NCBI GenBank assembly: GCA_030247855.1
Contig: JAPDRN010000041.1
Span: 1 to 64,000 of the forward strand
Direction: 5' to 3'
Length of the DNA stretch: 64,000 bases
From: Knufia peltigerae
Lineage: Eukaryota > Ascomycota > Eurotiomycetes > Chaetothyriales > Trichomeriaceae
The translations under genes were made by a program, and so were the position numbers. Below, in pieces: positions 1-11,077 of the stretch. The notes under the pieces were generated by a model. It was not told the origin of the DNA. It made no database searches and was given only the letters and a program-made list of their open reading frames with translations. Each line of letters starts with the position of its first letter. Position 1 is the first letter of the stretch.

Positions 1-424
1 GATCACTGGATAAACATCCCTTGACCAAGGTATGAGGGGATGGCAGTGATCATAGTCGGAATAAGTAAAAGAGAAGCACCAGTCCGGGCTTCAACTCTCC
101 AAACTTTTTGTCCTTTTTTTGGCAGATTTCGGGACGATTATTGGTAGGTGAAGAGGTGTTGAGAAGAAGTGAAGTTGGTCAGATACAATATGCAACGCGT
201 GAGGCCATTTGATGATTTTCAATTCTTTTGTCAGTCAAAATCCATATACTCGTCTTTTGCTGTGGCTACAGAGAAACTCGCCCAAAATCCATAGTCTTTA
301 CAAACCACTACAAAACCGGGTATCACGCTCTATATTTTCTACTTTTTCACATGCTGTGTTGACAACCTCCGCAACTATTGTCTACACATCCCGATATCAG
401 ACTCCTACGTGAGCACGCTGGTCC
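1..424. other. 5' flank of the GTPase gene
   Basis: No gene seen. The stretch carries T-rich tracts and no convincing coding frame. It presumably holds the promoter and leader of the GTPase gene that begins at 425. Confidence 0.4.
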
Positions 425-2461
425 ATGCAACCTGTCCCTTTCATGCGAGCTACATGTAGACTCGGTCGACCTCTTTTACTGGGGAGAACTGCTCGTCCAG
501 TTCAAAGGACTTTTTTGCGCACATATCTTCCCACCTGCGTTCGTGCTCTGGTGACTGAGTCCAGCGACTCTACGAATGCATCCTTCGTTGACACCGTACC
601 TGAGAACTTAGCGACGACATCTTCAAATGCTGCGGCGTCGCACTCCACACCGCCGAACAATGCCATCCTTACCTCGAGGAGGCTTCCAGTCTCATGCCCG
701 GGCTGCGGTGCCTTGACACAAGACATCGAACCTGGAGAGGCGGGCTACTACTCGCGCTCGAGGAAAGCTGTGAAGACATATTTGCGAGATTCTCCGCGCA
801 TAGGGCTGTCTAGTGATGGAGACAATGGCACAGAAACAGTTGGAGCGATTGAGACGAGTGGTCAGGATGTGATTCGAGAGCGAGATGCAGAAGAGACACC
901 AGAAATACAAAATCCTATACCGCTTCCAATATGCGACCGATGCCATACATTGATCCACGAATCTCGTGGGCAGCCCATTGCACACCCTTCAATTGAGAGC
1001 ATCGCAGACTCGATTGCTGAATCCCCTTTTTCCAAAAACCATGTCTACCATGTCATGGATGTGGCAGATTTTCCAATGTCTTGCATACCTTCAATCTACA
1101 AGGAGCTATCCCTGGCCAAACCTAGAAGCCAGAACCGTCGATCACAACATTCGTTCTCTTCCAAGCCTTCGTTGTCGTTTATCATCACCCGATCAGATCT
1201 ATTGGGACCTTCAAAAGACATGGTAGACCGAATGATGCCCAGGTTCATTGCCATCCTCCGAACTGCTTTGGGCCGTGCAGGTCAAAACTTGAGGCTTGGG
1301 AATGTCCACCTCGTCTCTGCAAAACGAGGATGGTGGACCAAGGACATCAAGGAGAGCATCTGGCAAAGAGGAGGTGGGAACTGGCTTGTTGGAAAGTTCA
1401 ATGTTGGGAAATCCAATCTCTTTGAAGTTTTATTTCCGAAAGGCTCGTCTAGTCAGGCTTCCGTCCATGAAGAATTGCGTCGACAGCAAGAAGCAAAGGC
1501 AAACGAATTCTTATCAGTTGATAGCCTTTTGCCTCCGCCTCAACCAGAAGTGCCATTCCCGGCCATGCCTATTGTGTCGAGTCTGCCTGGAACGACAGCA
1601 TCGCCTATTCGACTTCCTTTTGGCAACAACAAAGGAGAACTCATTGACATGCCTGGTTTAGAACGCAGCGCCCTTGATAAGTATGTGAAAGCAGAAGACA
1701 AGTTGGATTTGGTCATGACTCATCGACCGACAGTCACCCAACACAACATCAAACCTGGCCAATCTCTCCTGCTCGGAGGTGGCTTGGTCCGCATAACACC
1801 CCTTCTGGACGAAAATGACCCCAGTATGATCATGATGGCTTACGCATTCGTTCCACTGAAATCGCATGTCACGGCCACCGAAAAGGCGCTCGGTGCACAG
1901 CAACAGGAACGTGAGAGTGGAATCGAGTCTATCCTGGCAGAGGACGCTGGAACTCACATGGCGTTGGCCGGCAGATTCAAGCTCAAGACGAATGTAACGA
2001 AATCAAGAGCCGGTGCCGTTATCAGAGCAGGTGTAGACCCAGGAAAATTGCCCTTCCAGGTGTACGCCACAGATATCCTCATCGAAGGCGTTGGGTGGGT
2101 TGAGCTAGTCTGTCAGGTTAGAAAAAAGCAACGGGCTCTTTCTCCTACACCTCCACTAGAGAAAGAAGTCACCGAAGAGGCCGTGGGTGAAAAAGACGTC
2201 CCTACTTCTGAGGATTTGTCTATCGGATCCACCGGATTTGTCCCTTTCAGTGCTTCGATCTCAGACGGTAATGCATCAGGCAGCCCCGGATATCCTCAAG
2301 TTGAGGTTTTCACCCCCGAAGGCAAATTTGTTGGACAAAGGGAGTGTCTGGATGTCTGGCAAATGTGGAACATGGGGAAACCTCGTAAGGAGGTACGCGC
2401 CGCTCGCCCTCGGAAACCTATGAGTGGTGCGAAGAAGAGAGCAAAGATGGCTCAACGATGA
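425..2461 (+). CDS. GEP3: Mitochondrial YqeH-type circularly permuted GTPase (Gep3/Mtg3-like)
   Basis: A single-exon protein of 678 residues. The first ~45 residues are rich in Arg, Leu and Ser without acidic residues, as expected for a mitochondrial targeting peptide. A zinc-finger pair follows: CPGC at about 91-94 and CDRC at about 170-173. The GTPase motifs are in permuted order: the G4-like TRSD at ~255, then the P-loop GKFNVGKSN at ~323-331, the G2 Thr in LPGTT, and G3 DMPG at ~408. That order with the N-terminal zinc finger is the signature of the YqeH/Mtg3 family; yeast Gep3 is linked to assembly of the small mitochondrial ribosomal subunit. The C-terminus is a basic tail (KPRKEVRAARPRKP) fitting rRNA contact. 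Family assignment is firm; the exact cellular role is inferred from orthologues. It converges on the reductase gene on the other strand. Confidence 0.88.
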   Translation: MQPVPFMRATCRLGRPLLLGRTARPVQRTFLRTYLPTCVRALVTESSDSTNASFVDTVPENLATTSSNAAASHSTPPNNAILTSRRLPVSCPGCGALTQDIEPGEAGYYSRSRKAVKTYLRDSPRIGLSSDGDNGTETVGAIETSGQDVIRERDAEETPEIQNPIPLPICDRCHTLIHESRGQPIAHPSIESIADSIAESPFSKNHVYHVMDVADFPMSCIPSIYKELSLAKPRSQNRRSQHSFSSKPSLSFIITRSDLLGPSKDMVDRMMPRFIAILRTALGRAGQNLRLGNVHLVSAKRGWWTKDIKESIWQRGGGNWLVGKFNVGKSNLFEVLFPKGSSSQASVHEELRRQQEAKANEFLSVDSLLPPPQPEVPFPAMPIVSSLPGTTASPIRLPFGNNKGELIDMPGLERSALDKYVKAEDKLDLVMTHRPTVTQHNIKPGQSLLLGGGLVRITPLLDENDPSMIMMAYAFVPLKSHVTATEKALGAQQQERESGIESILAEDAGTHMALAGRFKLKTNVTKSRAGAVIRAGVDPGKLPFQVYATDILIEGVGWVELVCQVRKKQRALSPTPPLEKEVTEEAVGEKDVPTSEDLSIGSTGFVPFSASISDGNASGSPGYPQVEVFTPEGKFVGQRECLDVWQMWNMGKPRKEVRAARPRKPMSGAKKRAKMAQR

Positions 2462-2706
2462 CTGGGCCAACTGCAGTGACATTCGACACAGCAGAGCGAC
2501 ACGAGAGACATCACCCTAGTAAAGGCTGGTAGCGTCTGAGCATCGTGATCTTGCTACTCGTATATTACGAGTATCTTCTACTTGAATGGTCAGAGTCCTT
2601 TTTCGTCTCAGTCGCTGCAGCCGTCCCGCCGACTTTTTCTTCGGCGTCAAACAAATGACCGTCCCTATCACTTCCATCACCTTGTCGTTACGAGACAGTA
2701 ACTTGT

Positions 2707-3738
2707 TCATTCGGTCAAGACGACGATTTTGCCACGAGCAGTATTCTTCTCTTGTGTCTCATGAGCCAGGACAATCTGATCCAGCTTGAAAACCTTTCCA
2801 ATCTGAACCGGCATGGTGCCGGCATCAATCTGCTTCAGCAAATCATTCAACGGGGTATCCATGAATTCGTCTGGACCACCACTATATGCCGTGAGATATT
2901 TGGCCGATCCTATTGCGGTCATGGGAGCGAAGTTATCCATGGTCCATTTGTTGCCTGTGGCACGAGAAAGAGTCAGCGTTAGATGCAGTTGCGAAGGACT
3001 GCCAACCTTACCAACGATTCCCGTCACACACACAATTCCGCCTTCCTTGATACACTTCAAAGAATCCTCGAGGGTCACGGTTCCAATAAGCTCCAGAACC
3101 TTGTCGAAGGTGTCTCCCACCTGGGCCGCGACATTGCCATCATCGACGATGACTTGATCCACGCCGCTCTTCCTCATGACGTCTGCGCTCGCTTGACCCG
3201 AACTGCGAGTGGTTCCGGCGACGAAACAGCCATGTTTCTTTGCGATCGATGCCGCCGCGAGACCAACGGATGTCGTTCCGCCACGTATCAAGACGCGATC
3301 GGTAGACTCGAGCTTCAGCGATTTGAACAGCGAGCCGTATGCGGTCTGCAACATCTCGGGCACGGCTCCAATGGTGGACCAATCCAGGTTCGTGTCTAGG
3401 GCTTGTGTGTTTTTGGTTTTGACACAGGTGTACTCGGCATATCCACCGTCGAAATCACGACCCATGCCACCCATGGCGCTGGCTACTTTCTGCCCTTCCT
3501 TGAACCGTCCACTTGGGCATTTGGCGACGAGGCCTACAGCCTCGATGCCGAGAACGCGCGGGAACTTGACGTCCGGCGAATGGCCTTGACGAGTAAACAT
3601 CTCGGATCGATTGAGTCCGAAAGCCTTGACGCGAATGAGAACTTCATCGTCCTTGGGGGCTGGGATGCGAATGGATTCGATCTTGAGGACATTGGGTGGT
3701 CCAGCTTCGTGGACAACAGCTGCTTTCATAGCGGACAT
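2707..3738 (-). CDS. Zinc-independent medium-chain reductase (quinone oxidoreductase-like)
   Basis: The gene runs on the minus strand from ATG at 3738 to a stop at 2707. The reading frame is open throughout, but 2955-3011 (57 nt) is almost certainly an intron: donor GTAAGG, CTAAC branch, CACAG acceptor. Removing it turns an odd 19-residue insert into CVTGIVGNKWTMDNF, the usual family sequence, and gives 324 residues. The N-terminal GroES-like half carries GLNRSEMFTRQG and VLGIEAVG; the Rossmann half carries the glycine-rich RGGTTSVGLAAA. There is no cysteine set for the catalytic or structural zinc, so it fits the zeta-crystallin/quinone-reductase branch using NADPH. The substrate is unknown. 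Codons upstream of 3738 are also in frame, but homologues start at the MSAMKAAVV segment. Confidence 0.82.
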   Translation of the reverse strand: MSAMKAAVVHEAGPPNVLKIESIRIPAPKDDEVLIRVKAFGLNRSEMFTRQGHSPDVKFPRVLGIEAVGLVAKCPSGRFKEGQKVASAMGGMGRDFDGGYAEYTCVKTKNTQALDTNLDWSTIGAVPEMLQTAYGSLFKSLKLESTDRVLIRGGTTSVGLAAASIAKKHGCFVAGTTRSSGQASADVMRKSGVDQVIVDDGNVAAQVGDTFDKVLELIGTVTLEDSLKCIKEGGIVCVTGIVGKVGSPSQLHLTLTLSRATGNKWTMDNFAPMTAIGSAKYLTAYSGGPDEFMDTPLNDLLKQIDAGTMPVQIGKVFKLDQIVLAHETQEKNTARGKIVVLTE

Positions 3739-4768
3739 GATGTAGAGTATCTCTTGTACAGTAGGAGGATTTAAAAGTATCGAGTGGTATACTTGGTGTA
3801 TGTATAGATGAGTACAGTGAAATGTCAAGTAATAAACTGTAGTATTTTGAGTATTTACTCCGAACGAGTACAGTCTGTTTCCTGTTTTTGTATTCCTCAG
3901 TTTACACCGAGGTCACCGAAGAATATTTATATTTCTTTTCGCCAGCACCAACACTGACATATGCACATACACTTACACCGTACATGGTAAACTACCCGAC
4001 ATACAATACCCTTTGCTTGCCTTATGCTTTTCTTTGATAAGCCTCGTACCTAGCTAGTTTACAGAGTATAAATCATTGCCGTTGCTCCAATGGTTCAATT
4101 GAGTTCCTTGATATTGTGCCGTGTGGGAGAGCGATGAGGTAAGACACCGATAACTCAAAGGGGTAACTCGACACCACACCCTACAATGACGCCTACAGGG
4201 GCATTCGAGGTTTAAACCGCGTACACTCACTCCATACGAGGACGGTAGATCGTCCCAGACGGAGTGTTCGATATGTAAGCAACTCAAAAACTTCATCTCA
4301 GAATGTCGCCGAATTCTCTTCCATCTGAGAGATATACGCAGGAGACGGGAGAACATCAGGCCGTCGACCACATGCAACATCCTCCCAAGGTAGTCACCAG
4401 CTAGAAGTAAAAAAAAACAATGTTGCAAAGGATTATCATTAGGTCTGGAGGAAAAAGAGACAGATATGTAGCATACTCCCATCCATAACGAGACAGAGCA
4501 CGACTATCGTGTTTAATGAAGCGTTGATCCCCAACAATGACTTTGTCTCAAACTTGTACCCTGGATCAACAACCAAGGTGACACAAGAGCCAAAAAACGC
4601 CAACAAGGAATAAGTTGCCAATTGCTCATGCCAAAAGGGTATATACGAAAAAAGAGTAGAAAACGAAATCAATCAAGAAGTTTTTCCCTCCCCCCAGCAG
4701 TTTCCATTCCCCCAAAAACCTCATGATGTTTCTTTCGCTTTGTTTTTAAAATGTGCCATGTTTATCGT
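3739..4768. other. Intergenic region between the reductase and the coiled-coil gene
   Basis: About 1 kb with no supportable gene. It has several GAGTA/TACTC-type short motifs near 3780-3880 and T-rich stretches near 4680-4750 that could belong to the 3' end of the next minus-strand gene. ORFs here are short and lack splice-site support. Confidence 0.4.
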
Positions 4769-5261
4769 TCAATGTTGTCTCGATCTTTCGTCTTCTGGTG
4801 ACGATCTCCCGAGGGCGTCGCTTTCGCCGCTGCTGTCCTCGTCGTCAGCATTGACAAGACATGACACGGGGTGTCTCTGGCGACCTCCGAACTTCATCTC
4901 GCTTTGCGTGCGACGGTGTTTGGTTTCGAGTTGCTTTAGTCTCTGGTCTGCCTCTCGTAATTTGGCCTCGAGGTCTTCAAGTTGGTACTGTTGGGATTGA
5001 ACAGTATCTTTTCTGATGGTGGTGGGTGTCAGTAGAGACAATTGCGCCAGGCAACAAAGTAAACCAAACTCACTTTTGCACCAGAGAATCCTCAAGGGCA
5101 CTGACCCCGTTCAATCTGAACATCTCGTCCAAGGTCGCCGAGAAGTCTTGGGCTAGAGTCCTGACCCCATTGTTGTTAGTAAGTCCATCAACAACAGAGA
5201 TGGTGGGGGGTGGCATCTCACGATTGAGGTCTGTTGTTGCTCTTCCAGCCTGCATCGGCAT
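4769..5261 (-). CDS. Small conserved coiled-coil protein, two exons
   Basis: Exons are 5261-5074 and 5012-4769 on the minus strand. The intron 5013-5073 (61 nt) starts GTGAGT, has CTGAC and ends CAG, and joins the frames exactly (Lys at the junction). The product is 143 residues. Residues ~62-95 form a charged heptad-like helix (LEDLEAKLREADQRLKQLE), followed by a short acidic/serine tail (DDEDSSGES). There is no signal peptide or membrane span. I do not recognise the family. The splice junction and the continuous coiled coil across it support a real gene. An additional upstream exon cannot be excluded. Confidence 0.6.
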
Positions 5262-6452
5262 TCATATTGTGTGAAGCATCCATTGTTTTTCCCGGGTGTA
5301 TAGCGAATAAAACTCGAGGCGAGGAAGTCGAGAATGTCGCAGAGGGAGGTATTCGTACTTTATGGGATCACAACCGACCGCGGACAAGGAGTACGCCTTG
5401 CGTGTGTCACTCGGGCTTGAATGAGTCAAGTGAGCAGGGTCTCGAAGGGAGTCAGATGCAGGCGTCGGGCAAACAGGCAAACAGGCAGACAGGCAGACAG
5501 GCAGACAGGCAGACAGCGAGGGAGATGACAACCTTGGGGTTCAGATCAGGTACGACTAAGGCAAGGAGGAGATGGACAGCAAAGTATAGAGAAGTGCTTG
5601 ATGATGATGATGATGCTGGTGATGTTGGATGCTGGGTGTGAGATATGGCCACCGCAGTCACCGCCATTGAATCAGTTCTCTCTTTTGCCTAGCATGTTAA
5701 GCGAGAAAAGGGGGCAACAGGGGTTGTCATGTAAACCCCAGGCATTTGCAGATCCTTGACTTCAGGACTCGTTCGACTCCAGCAAAAGCATCAGGTGAAA
5801 TTGAAAGGTTCATGGGTCTGTGTTGTGGATAACAAAATATTTACATATGACGGTCCCTGAAAAAGCGAGATGCCCCATTTACTCTGTGACTCCGTTAATC
5901 ACCTACCTAAAAGACTTTGCAACCATCGCTGCAGGTCAAATCAAATAAATCTAAGCCCGGAAGAGAATGAAATCTCGTCTATAGCCGCTCATGATCCTTT
6001 ATTGTTTGGTCCCTAACGAACGCCCCCCCGACTGTCCCTAAGCCTAGTGCGTTTAGTCAACCTTTTAGGCCTATCAAGCCTAAGGATCCCCCGTAGTAGC
6101 CTAGTTAGACCCCGGGTAGCGGACTCTAATAGCCTTACTACAACAACGACTCTCAGGTACAGACAGCATCGTCTTCGCCGAAAACTGTCCAGCTTTCGCC
6201 AATTTTTCCAAATCCTTAATCCTTAGCACCCATCAAATTTCGTGTCACTACATTTCTTTCCATCATCTCGTCTCCGCGACCACTCATCGTCTCCATCGCG
6301 TACCACACTTGGATCGGCGCGTTTCTCGATCTCTAGTTCATCAATCAAACGCTCAGATTGCCTCTTCGACCACGGGAATAGGGCATTGTCGCGCATTTGG
6401 GCGATTGCGACAGTGACCTTGGCCTGCCCTTTTTTTCTCTCGCGACGATGGG
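5262..6452. other. Intergenic region with simple repeats and a GCCTA-rich tract
   Basis: No gene is supported. It holds an octamer tandem repeat (5470-5516), a GAT run near 5600 and an odd CCTA/TAG-rich tract at about 6005-6150. The tail is the probable divergent promoter area of the coiled-coil gene and the bromodomain gene. Confidence 0.4.
5470..5516. repeat. Octamer tandem repeat (CAGGCAGA)n
   Basis: About six copies of an 8-bp unit, the first two as CAGGCAAA and the rest as CAGGCAGA. It is a minisatellite-like array in the promoter of a minus-strand gene. Confidence 0.9.
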
Positions 6453-9032
6453 ATGCCTTCACTAAAAGCCTATACACCCTACGAGACTCTCGCATTTTGC
6501 CAGTCGGTCGCTCGTCATGGCTCCGATACTTCAGCCTTTGAGGACATTGCAAAGTCGCTCAATTCGAATCACCTCATTCGCGACAACAACAACTATGACC
6601 AGACTCGATTGACCGCGGCTGCATTGGAAGGCTTGTATCAAGAACTACTGGTTGAAGAGAAGAAAACGAGTCTGGTCTTGGTCAATGGCGATGATGGTAA
6701 TCCGCGCAAACGAAAACTGTCAGCCTCACCTCCCCCATCTACCGAGAATCATGATCGATCCGAGGAAGAGTTGCTCCAATCCCTGGTAGACAAACTCTAC
6801 ACGCGGTTCCGAGAGCAAACAATCAAGGAGATACGGTTGGAAGAGGAGGCATATCGCAGGATAGAAGCTGAAATTACCGAGCTAGAGAAAAAGGTCGAGG
6901 AAGGGCAGGAAAAGCAAGCCAGTGGTGATGATACGAAAGCAGAATCTCAACCCAAAGATATTGCGCCGAAGCTTCAGGATGGCCAATCCAGTCCAGATGC
7001 CGCTGCTGCGCAACTACAAGCGGGTCTAGACGCCAGTCGAGCAGACCAGGCTTCGAAAGCTACACCAAAAGAGCCAGGACCCTCTGTGCCTACGGCACGT
7101 GTCGCGCAGCCGCAACCTGCATCAGCTTCTCCTGCGACTCCCGCGGCCAACTCATCTGTAGAGCCTGCGCAACAGCCCAAGCATGGTCAAGCTCCAAGGC
7201 AGACCAAACCGGCGCAAGGCGTGTATCCGCGCCCTTCGCCTCAGAGGCAGGACTTTGTGCCAAACAATCCTCCATATCCTCCTCAGGGATATCCCATGCA
7301 AATGGTGCCTCCGGCTCATGGAAACATGCCTCCTCCAGTCGAATACCCCGGTTCAAGACGGTCTCCATCTGGTCAAGGTAGAGCATCTCCTGTTCACATG
7401 CCACAACAGCAATTCGCGGCGTATCCGGGCTATCAACAACCCTGGCCACATCATCCACCACAAAACTACCCTCCACCGCCATATCCCAACAGCTATTATC
7501 CGTATGGGACGCCCCAAAACCCCCAGCAATATCCAGTGTATCAAGGCACACCCGTCCAATGGACTGGCCAGCTTCCAGCACAAGTGTGGCAGAATCAACC
7601 ATATCAACCTCCTAATTCTGCCAATGTAACTCCGGCTCCCCGAAGCACGCCGAGCCAGCAACACACGGGTAGGTCCTCTACACGTTGGAAACGAAGGCCG
7701 GAATCTACAAGTGCTGCGCGCAAGTCGAGCCCCGTCCGTCCGAGCGAAAGAGATGTCAGTCCAATCTCGGATGTCGAGTCGCCATCACGTTCGAACAAGG
7801 TCGGGAAATCAGCAGAACGAAACGAGAACTCCCTTACGGTGCAAGACGTGAGAGGCAGACGTGGGGCGAGCGCAACTCCTGGTGTCGATGGCTCACGATC
7901 CCAGTCACTTGCCTCATTCACATCAGAGACACCAACGGACAAGAAACGCCGAGGACGGCCACCATCGAAGATCAAGGCCGAACCACCGAGCACGCCGGCT
8001 CCGATACCGTCGGACACAGAGCCACAACCTTCAACGAGTCGCGCTGGGAGATCACGGAAGGGTATGGTGACTTCAAAAAATGATCAGGTACAGACGGCTG
8101 TCAAGCGAAAGCGTTCACCAGGTCGTGACTCGGCGACTCCTCCGTTACCTTCCCCGAGACGAACACAAATGCCCTGTCATCCTTCGCATGACGTGGAACT
8201 GGTCAATGTGTCCAAGAACTTCTCAAAGACTGCCCAGCTCCTTCTGAACGATATCACGTCTCACAAATTGGCTGGAATCTTCGCCAGGCCACTATCGGAG
8301 CGTGATGCTCCTGGATACAAGGACTTGGTGTTCCGCCCACAGGACCTCAAGAGCGTGAAAGCTGCTGTTTCCAAGGGTGGACGGGCGGCTCTTGGGGCGA
8401 TTGAAACTCTCGAGGCAGAAGACCGGTCTGGTCAAGAAACACCAACCAAGAACGCTCCAGGCCCTACGTCTGAAACGGGTGAACGTTCCTTGGGGAATGG
8501 CATGTATCTTGTCAAGAAGAGCGAGGATCTGACACCACCCAAGGGTATCGTGAACTCATCACAGCTCGAGATGGAGCTGGTGAGGATGTTCGCGAACGCG
8601 GTCATGTTCAATCCGCTGCCTACGTCTGAACGAGGGTTTGGCCGGTCTCTTCGTCCGAGAAAACGAGGTGGAGATGTCGACGTCGATGTTGACACTGACA
8701 GCACCAGTTCCAGCGAAGGAAGTCCCGTGGACGAAGGTGGTATCATCTCGGACGCTCGTGAAATGTTTGAGGACGTCATGGCCTCGGTACGCAAGTGGCG
8801 AGAAGTTGAAGTTGAACGACTCAAGGGTGGCGGCGGTGGTGTTGGTGGGGATGATGCGACGGGATCCAACGTCAAGACGATGCATGGTCATGGTAGTGCC
8901 AGTGCCAGTGTGAGGCAATCTAGCGTGAGTTCTGCCTTGAATGAAGATGATGCTGGTGGTGACTCGGCGACTGCATCGACACCTGTCCCGACAACTGGTA
9001 CGGCGAGAAAGAGAAGACGAATTGCGGATTGA
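6453..9032 (+). CDS. Bromodomain protein, BRD8/Bdc1-like (candidate NuA4 subunit)
   Basis: A single-exon protein of 859 residues. The N-terminus (YTPYETLAFCQSVARHG, ~6-25) resembles the N-terminal domain of BRD8, where a comparable helix opens the protein. A charged coiled coil follows at ~105-155, then a long Pro/Gln/Ser-rich low-complexity section (~160-560) with AT-hook-like KKRRGRPPSK at ~500. The C-terminal third holds a split bromodomain: helices Z/A at ~580-640 (LLLNDITSHKLAGIF... YKDLVFRPQDLKSV) and the B/C helices at ~702-725 (LEMELVRMFANAVMFNPLP), separated by an acidic insert. S. pombe Bdc1 and human BRD8 belong to NuA4/TIP60 acetyltransferase, so a role in histone H4 acetylation is inferred. 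Its 3' end ends in a basic KRRR tail. Nuclear location is expected. Confidence 0.78.
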   Translation: MPSLKAYTPYETLAFCQSVARHGSDTSAFEDIAKSLNSNHLIRDNNNYDQTRLTAAALEGLYQELLVEEKKTSLVLVNGDDGNPRKRKLSASPPPSTENHDRSEEELLQSLVDKLYTRFREQTIKEIRLEEEAYRRIEAEITELEKKVEEGQEKQASGDDTKAESQPKDIAPKLQDGQSSPDAAAAQLQAGLDASRADQASKATPKEPGPSVPTARVAQPQPASASPATPAANSSVEPAQQPKHGQAPRQTKPAQGVYPRPSPQRQDFVPNNPPYPPQGYPMQMVPPAHGNMPPPVEYPGSRRSPSGQGRASPVHMPQQQFAAYPGYQQPWPHHPPQNYPPPPYPNSYYPYGTPQNPQQYPVYQGTPVQWTGQLPAQVWQNQPYQPPNSANVTPAPRSTPSQQHTGRSSTRWKRRPESTSAARKSSPVRPSERDVSPISDVESPSRSNKVGKSAERNENSLTVQDVRGRRGASATPGVDGSRSQSLASFTSETPTDKKRRGRPPSKIKAEPPSTPAPIPSDTEPQPSTSRAGRSRKGMVTSKNDQVQTAVKRKRSPGRDSATPPLPSPRRTQMPCHPSHDVELVNVSKNFSKTAQLLLNDITSHKLAGIFARPLSERDAPGYKDLVFRPQDLKSVKAAVSKGGRAALGAIETLEAEDRSGQETPTKNAPGPTSETGERSLGNGMYLVKKSEDLTPPKGIVNSSQLEMELVRMFANAVMFNPLPTSERGFGRSLRPRKRGGDVDVDVDTDSTSSSEGSPVDEGGIISDAREMFEDVMASVRKWREVEVERLKGGGGGVGGDDATGSNVKTMHGHGSASASVRQSSVSSALNEDDAGGDSATASTPVPTTGTARKRRRIAD

Positions 9033-10520
9033 GTTTGTTGCTGTTCTTGTTCTTATTGCTATGGCATCCATAAGACTGTTGAGATGCTTTACCAAAAAGG
9101 AGGACAGGATAGGCGTATGTTTGTGCCAGCCTCGCAAGGCTGTGAGCGAGTGGGTGATAGTGATAAGTGACAGTGACAGATTTCTTGAAAGTCAGAATTG
9201 AGATGGACAACAATCAGATTATTGGTTCGAACAGATTTTTGATCCTGTCTTTTCGTTTTTACTCTCTTTACCTATTCCTTGGAACTCTGCTGCTACTGTA
9301 CCTACATCCCAGCACCTAGGTACGTACATTAGGTACCTACCAGGTATGTAGGGTAGGAGGTTAGAAGGTACCAATATACCACAAGAAATCCGGCCGGCAC
9401 CGTCAAACATGTACTGGATTGGGTACACATTACGTAGCTGTTAAAGGTCTGATCCTCTTCACTGTACAGAGTCCGGCCTTTCTAGTTGACCGACCAGTCA
9501 TGTTCGTTCTGGAAGTATAACCTCAATGGTAGCTACACACGGGGGGGATGTTGAAGATGCCATGAACATGCCAGCACTGGCCTGCCTCTTTGGCCCGAAC
9601 GACCTCCAAGGATTCAGTATCACCAGCATCATCATCATCATCATCGCCACCATCCATGCTTCGCGTTCGGAAAATAAAAAAAGGCATTGCAGAAACTTCC
9701 GGTTCACAGTCCTGCAAACCAAAAAATTCAGACCAAAACGGCCGTTGGATCAGAAAACTGACTCGAACTGACTCGAGCTTACCTACTCACTCATCCAACC
9801 GCTTAGGGATTCAAACATGTCTAGCACACAAGGAGCCGTATGTCTTTTTCATCTGCAAGAAACCGAAAAGAGATCAAGAAAAAGAAAAAAACCAACCTCC
9901 AACCCAACCTCAACTCGAGAGTCGTTTGAAAAGAAAAAATTCCCACCGGGAAAGGAAAAATTCTCACCGGCCATTTCTCGTCTCGACTCAGCACTGAATA
10001 CAGCTTGGATGCATAAGAACTCACCAGGACTTGTTGTCCGCAGAGGTTGCATGGCCGGACCCTGACCCAAGCCTCTTTACCAAGCTAGGGGTCGGTCGAT
10101 CAGTCTTTCGACACCACCGGCTCACCGGTTTCAAGAGGGGGGAAAAAGGACCGTGTATATGATAGTCTGATGCAAGTCAGCAAACCAACGACATGATTTC
10201 AGTGGTTGATATCGATCGAAGCCGCATCATGGCAAGACCGAGTAGAGAGATCAATCAGCGTCCGTCATTGTCATGAACCGTATCATCCCAGCACCGTAGC
10301 GTTTTCCTTCCATCCGAACCAGCCCATCAGAAAAGAAGCAAAGAGCTTCATCCGGCTACTTGCATTTGCAGCCAAAAAGTCAGTCAAGGGGGAGGGTTAG
10401 AGGGTTGGTTTCTCATGTTTACTTCCTAGCAAGGGCATCCGAATCCAAGTCCGAGTCTGATTCCCTGCAGCCCTGGTGGTTCGAATTTCAACGAACAACG
10501 ACAAAACATACTTTCGAGAG

Positions 10521-10542
10521 CTCTCTCTCTCTCTCTCTCTCT
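10521..10542. repeat. (CT)n microsatellite
   Basis: Eleven uninterrupted CT dinucleotides within the gene-free region. Confidence 0.95.
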
Positions 10543-11060
10543 TTCTGGGATGGATGCATCAAAATATCCTTTCTAGGAATAAGAAACTTTGCGCGGGCGA
10601 GGCAAGAAGGAAAAAAAAGGATTTTCAAGCGACATTACCTCCCCCGGACACCTGCATGAAACGGCCAAAAAACCACCCAAGAGAGAAACCCCTCCAAAAA
10701 GGGCTGGCTGCATGATTCACTTGGAACGGTAGGTAAAGATCGGAAATCGACTGATGGATGACTGACTCAATTTGCGTTTGCACCTAGTTAGTCGGGTAGG
10801 TAGGCAGGTAGCAAAAGGTGTAAAGTGTGCATGCATGCAACGCTTTGTTGTCAACAACTTAGATCCTGAGTTTCTTCCCCTTGACCCCCTTTCACGGCCG
10901 GCTGCACCTCAAGACTCCTAGGGGATCGTTGCCAGCATGCTCATGTACAGAACGAGGGTTTTTCCCCACTTGCTTCCGCCACGTCCCAGTACAATACTGA
11001 GCACGGTCGACGCCTTTTCGTGTCACATACCTACCTGACCTGCAGTAGACAGTACTGTAG

Positions 11061-11077
11061 TGTGTGTGTGTGTGTGT
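11061..11077. repeat. (TG)n microsatellite
   Basis: About eight TG dinucleotides followed by TTGTGTG. Confidence 0.95.
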
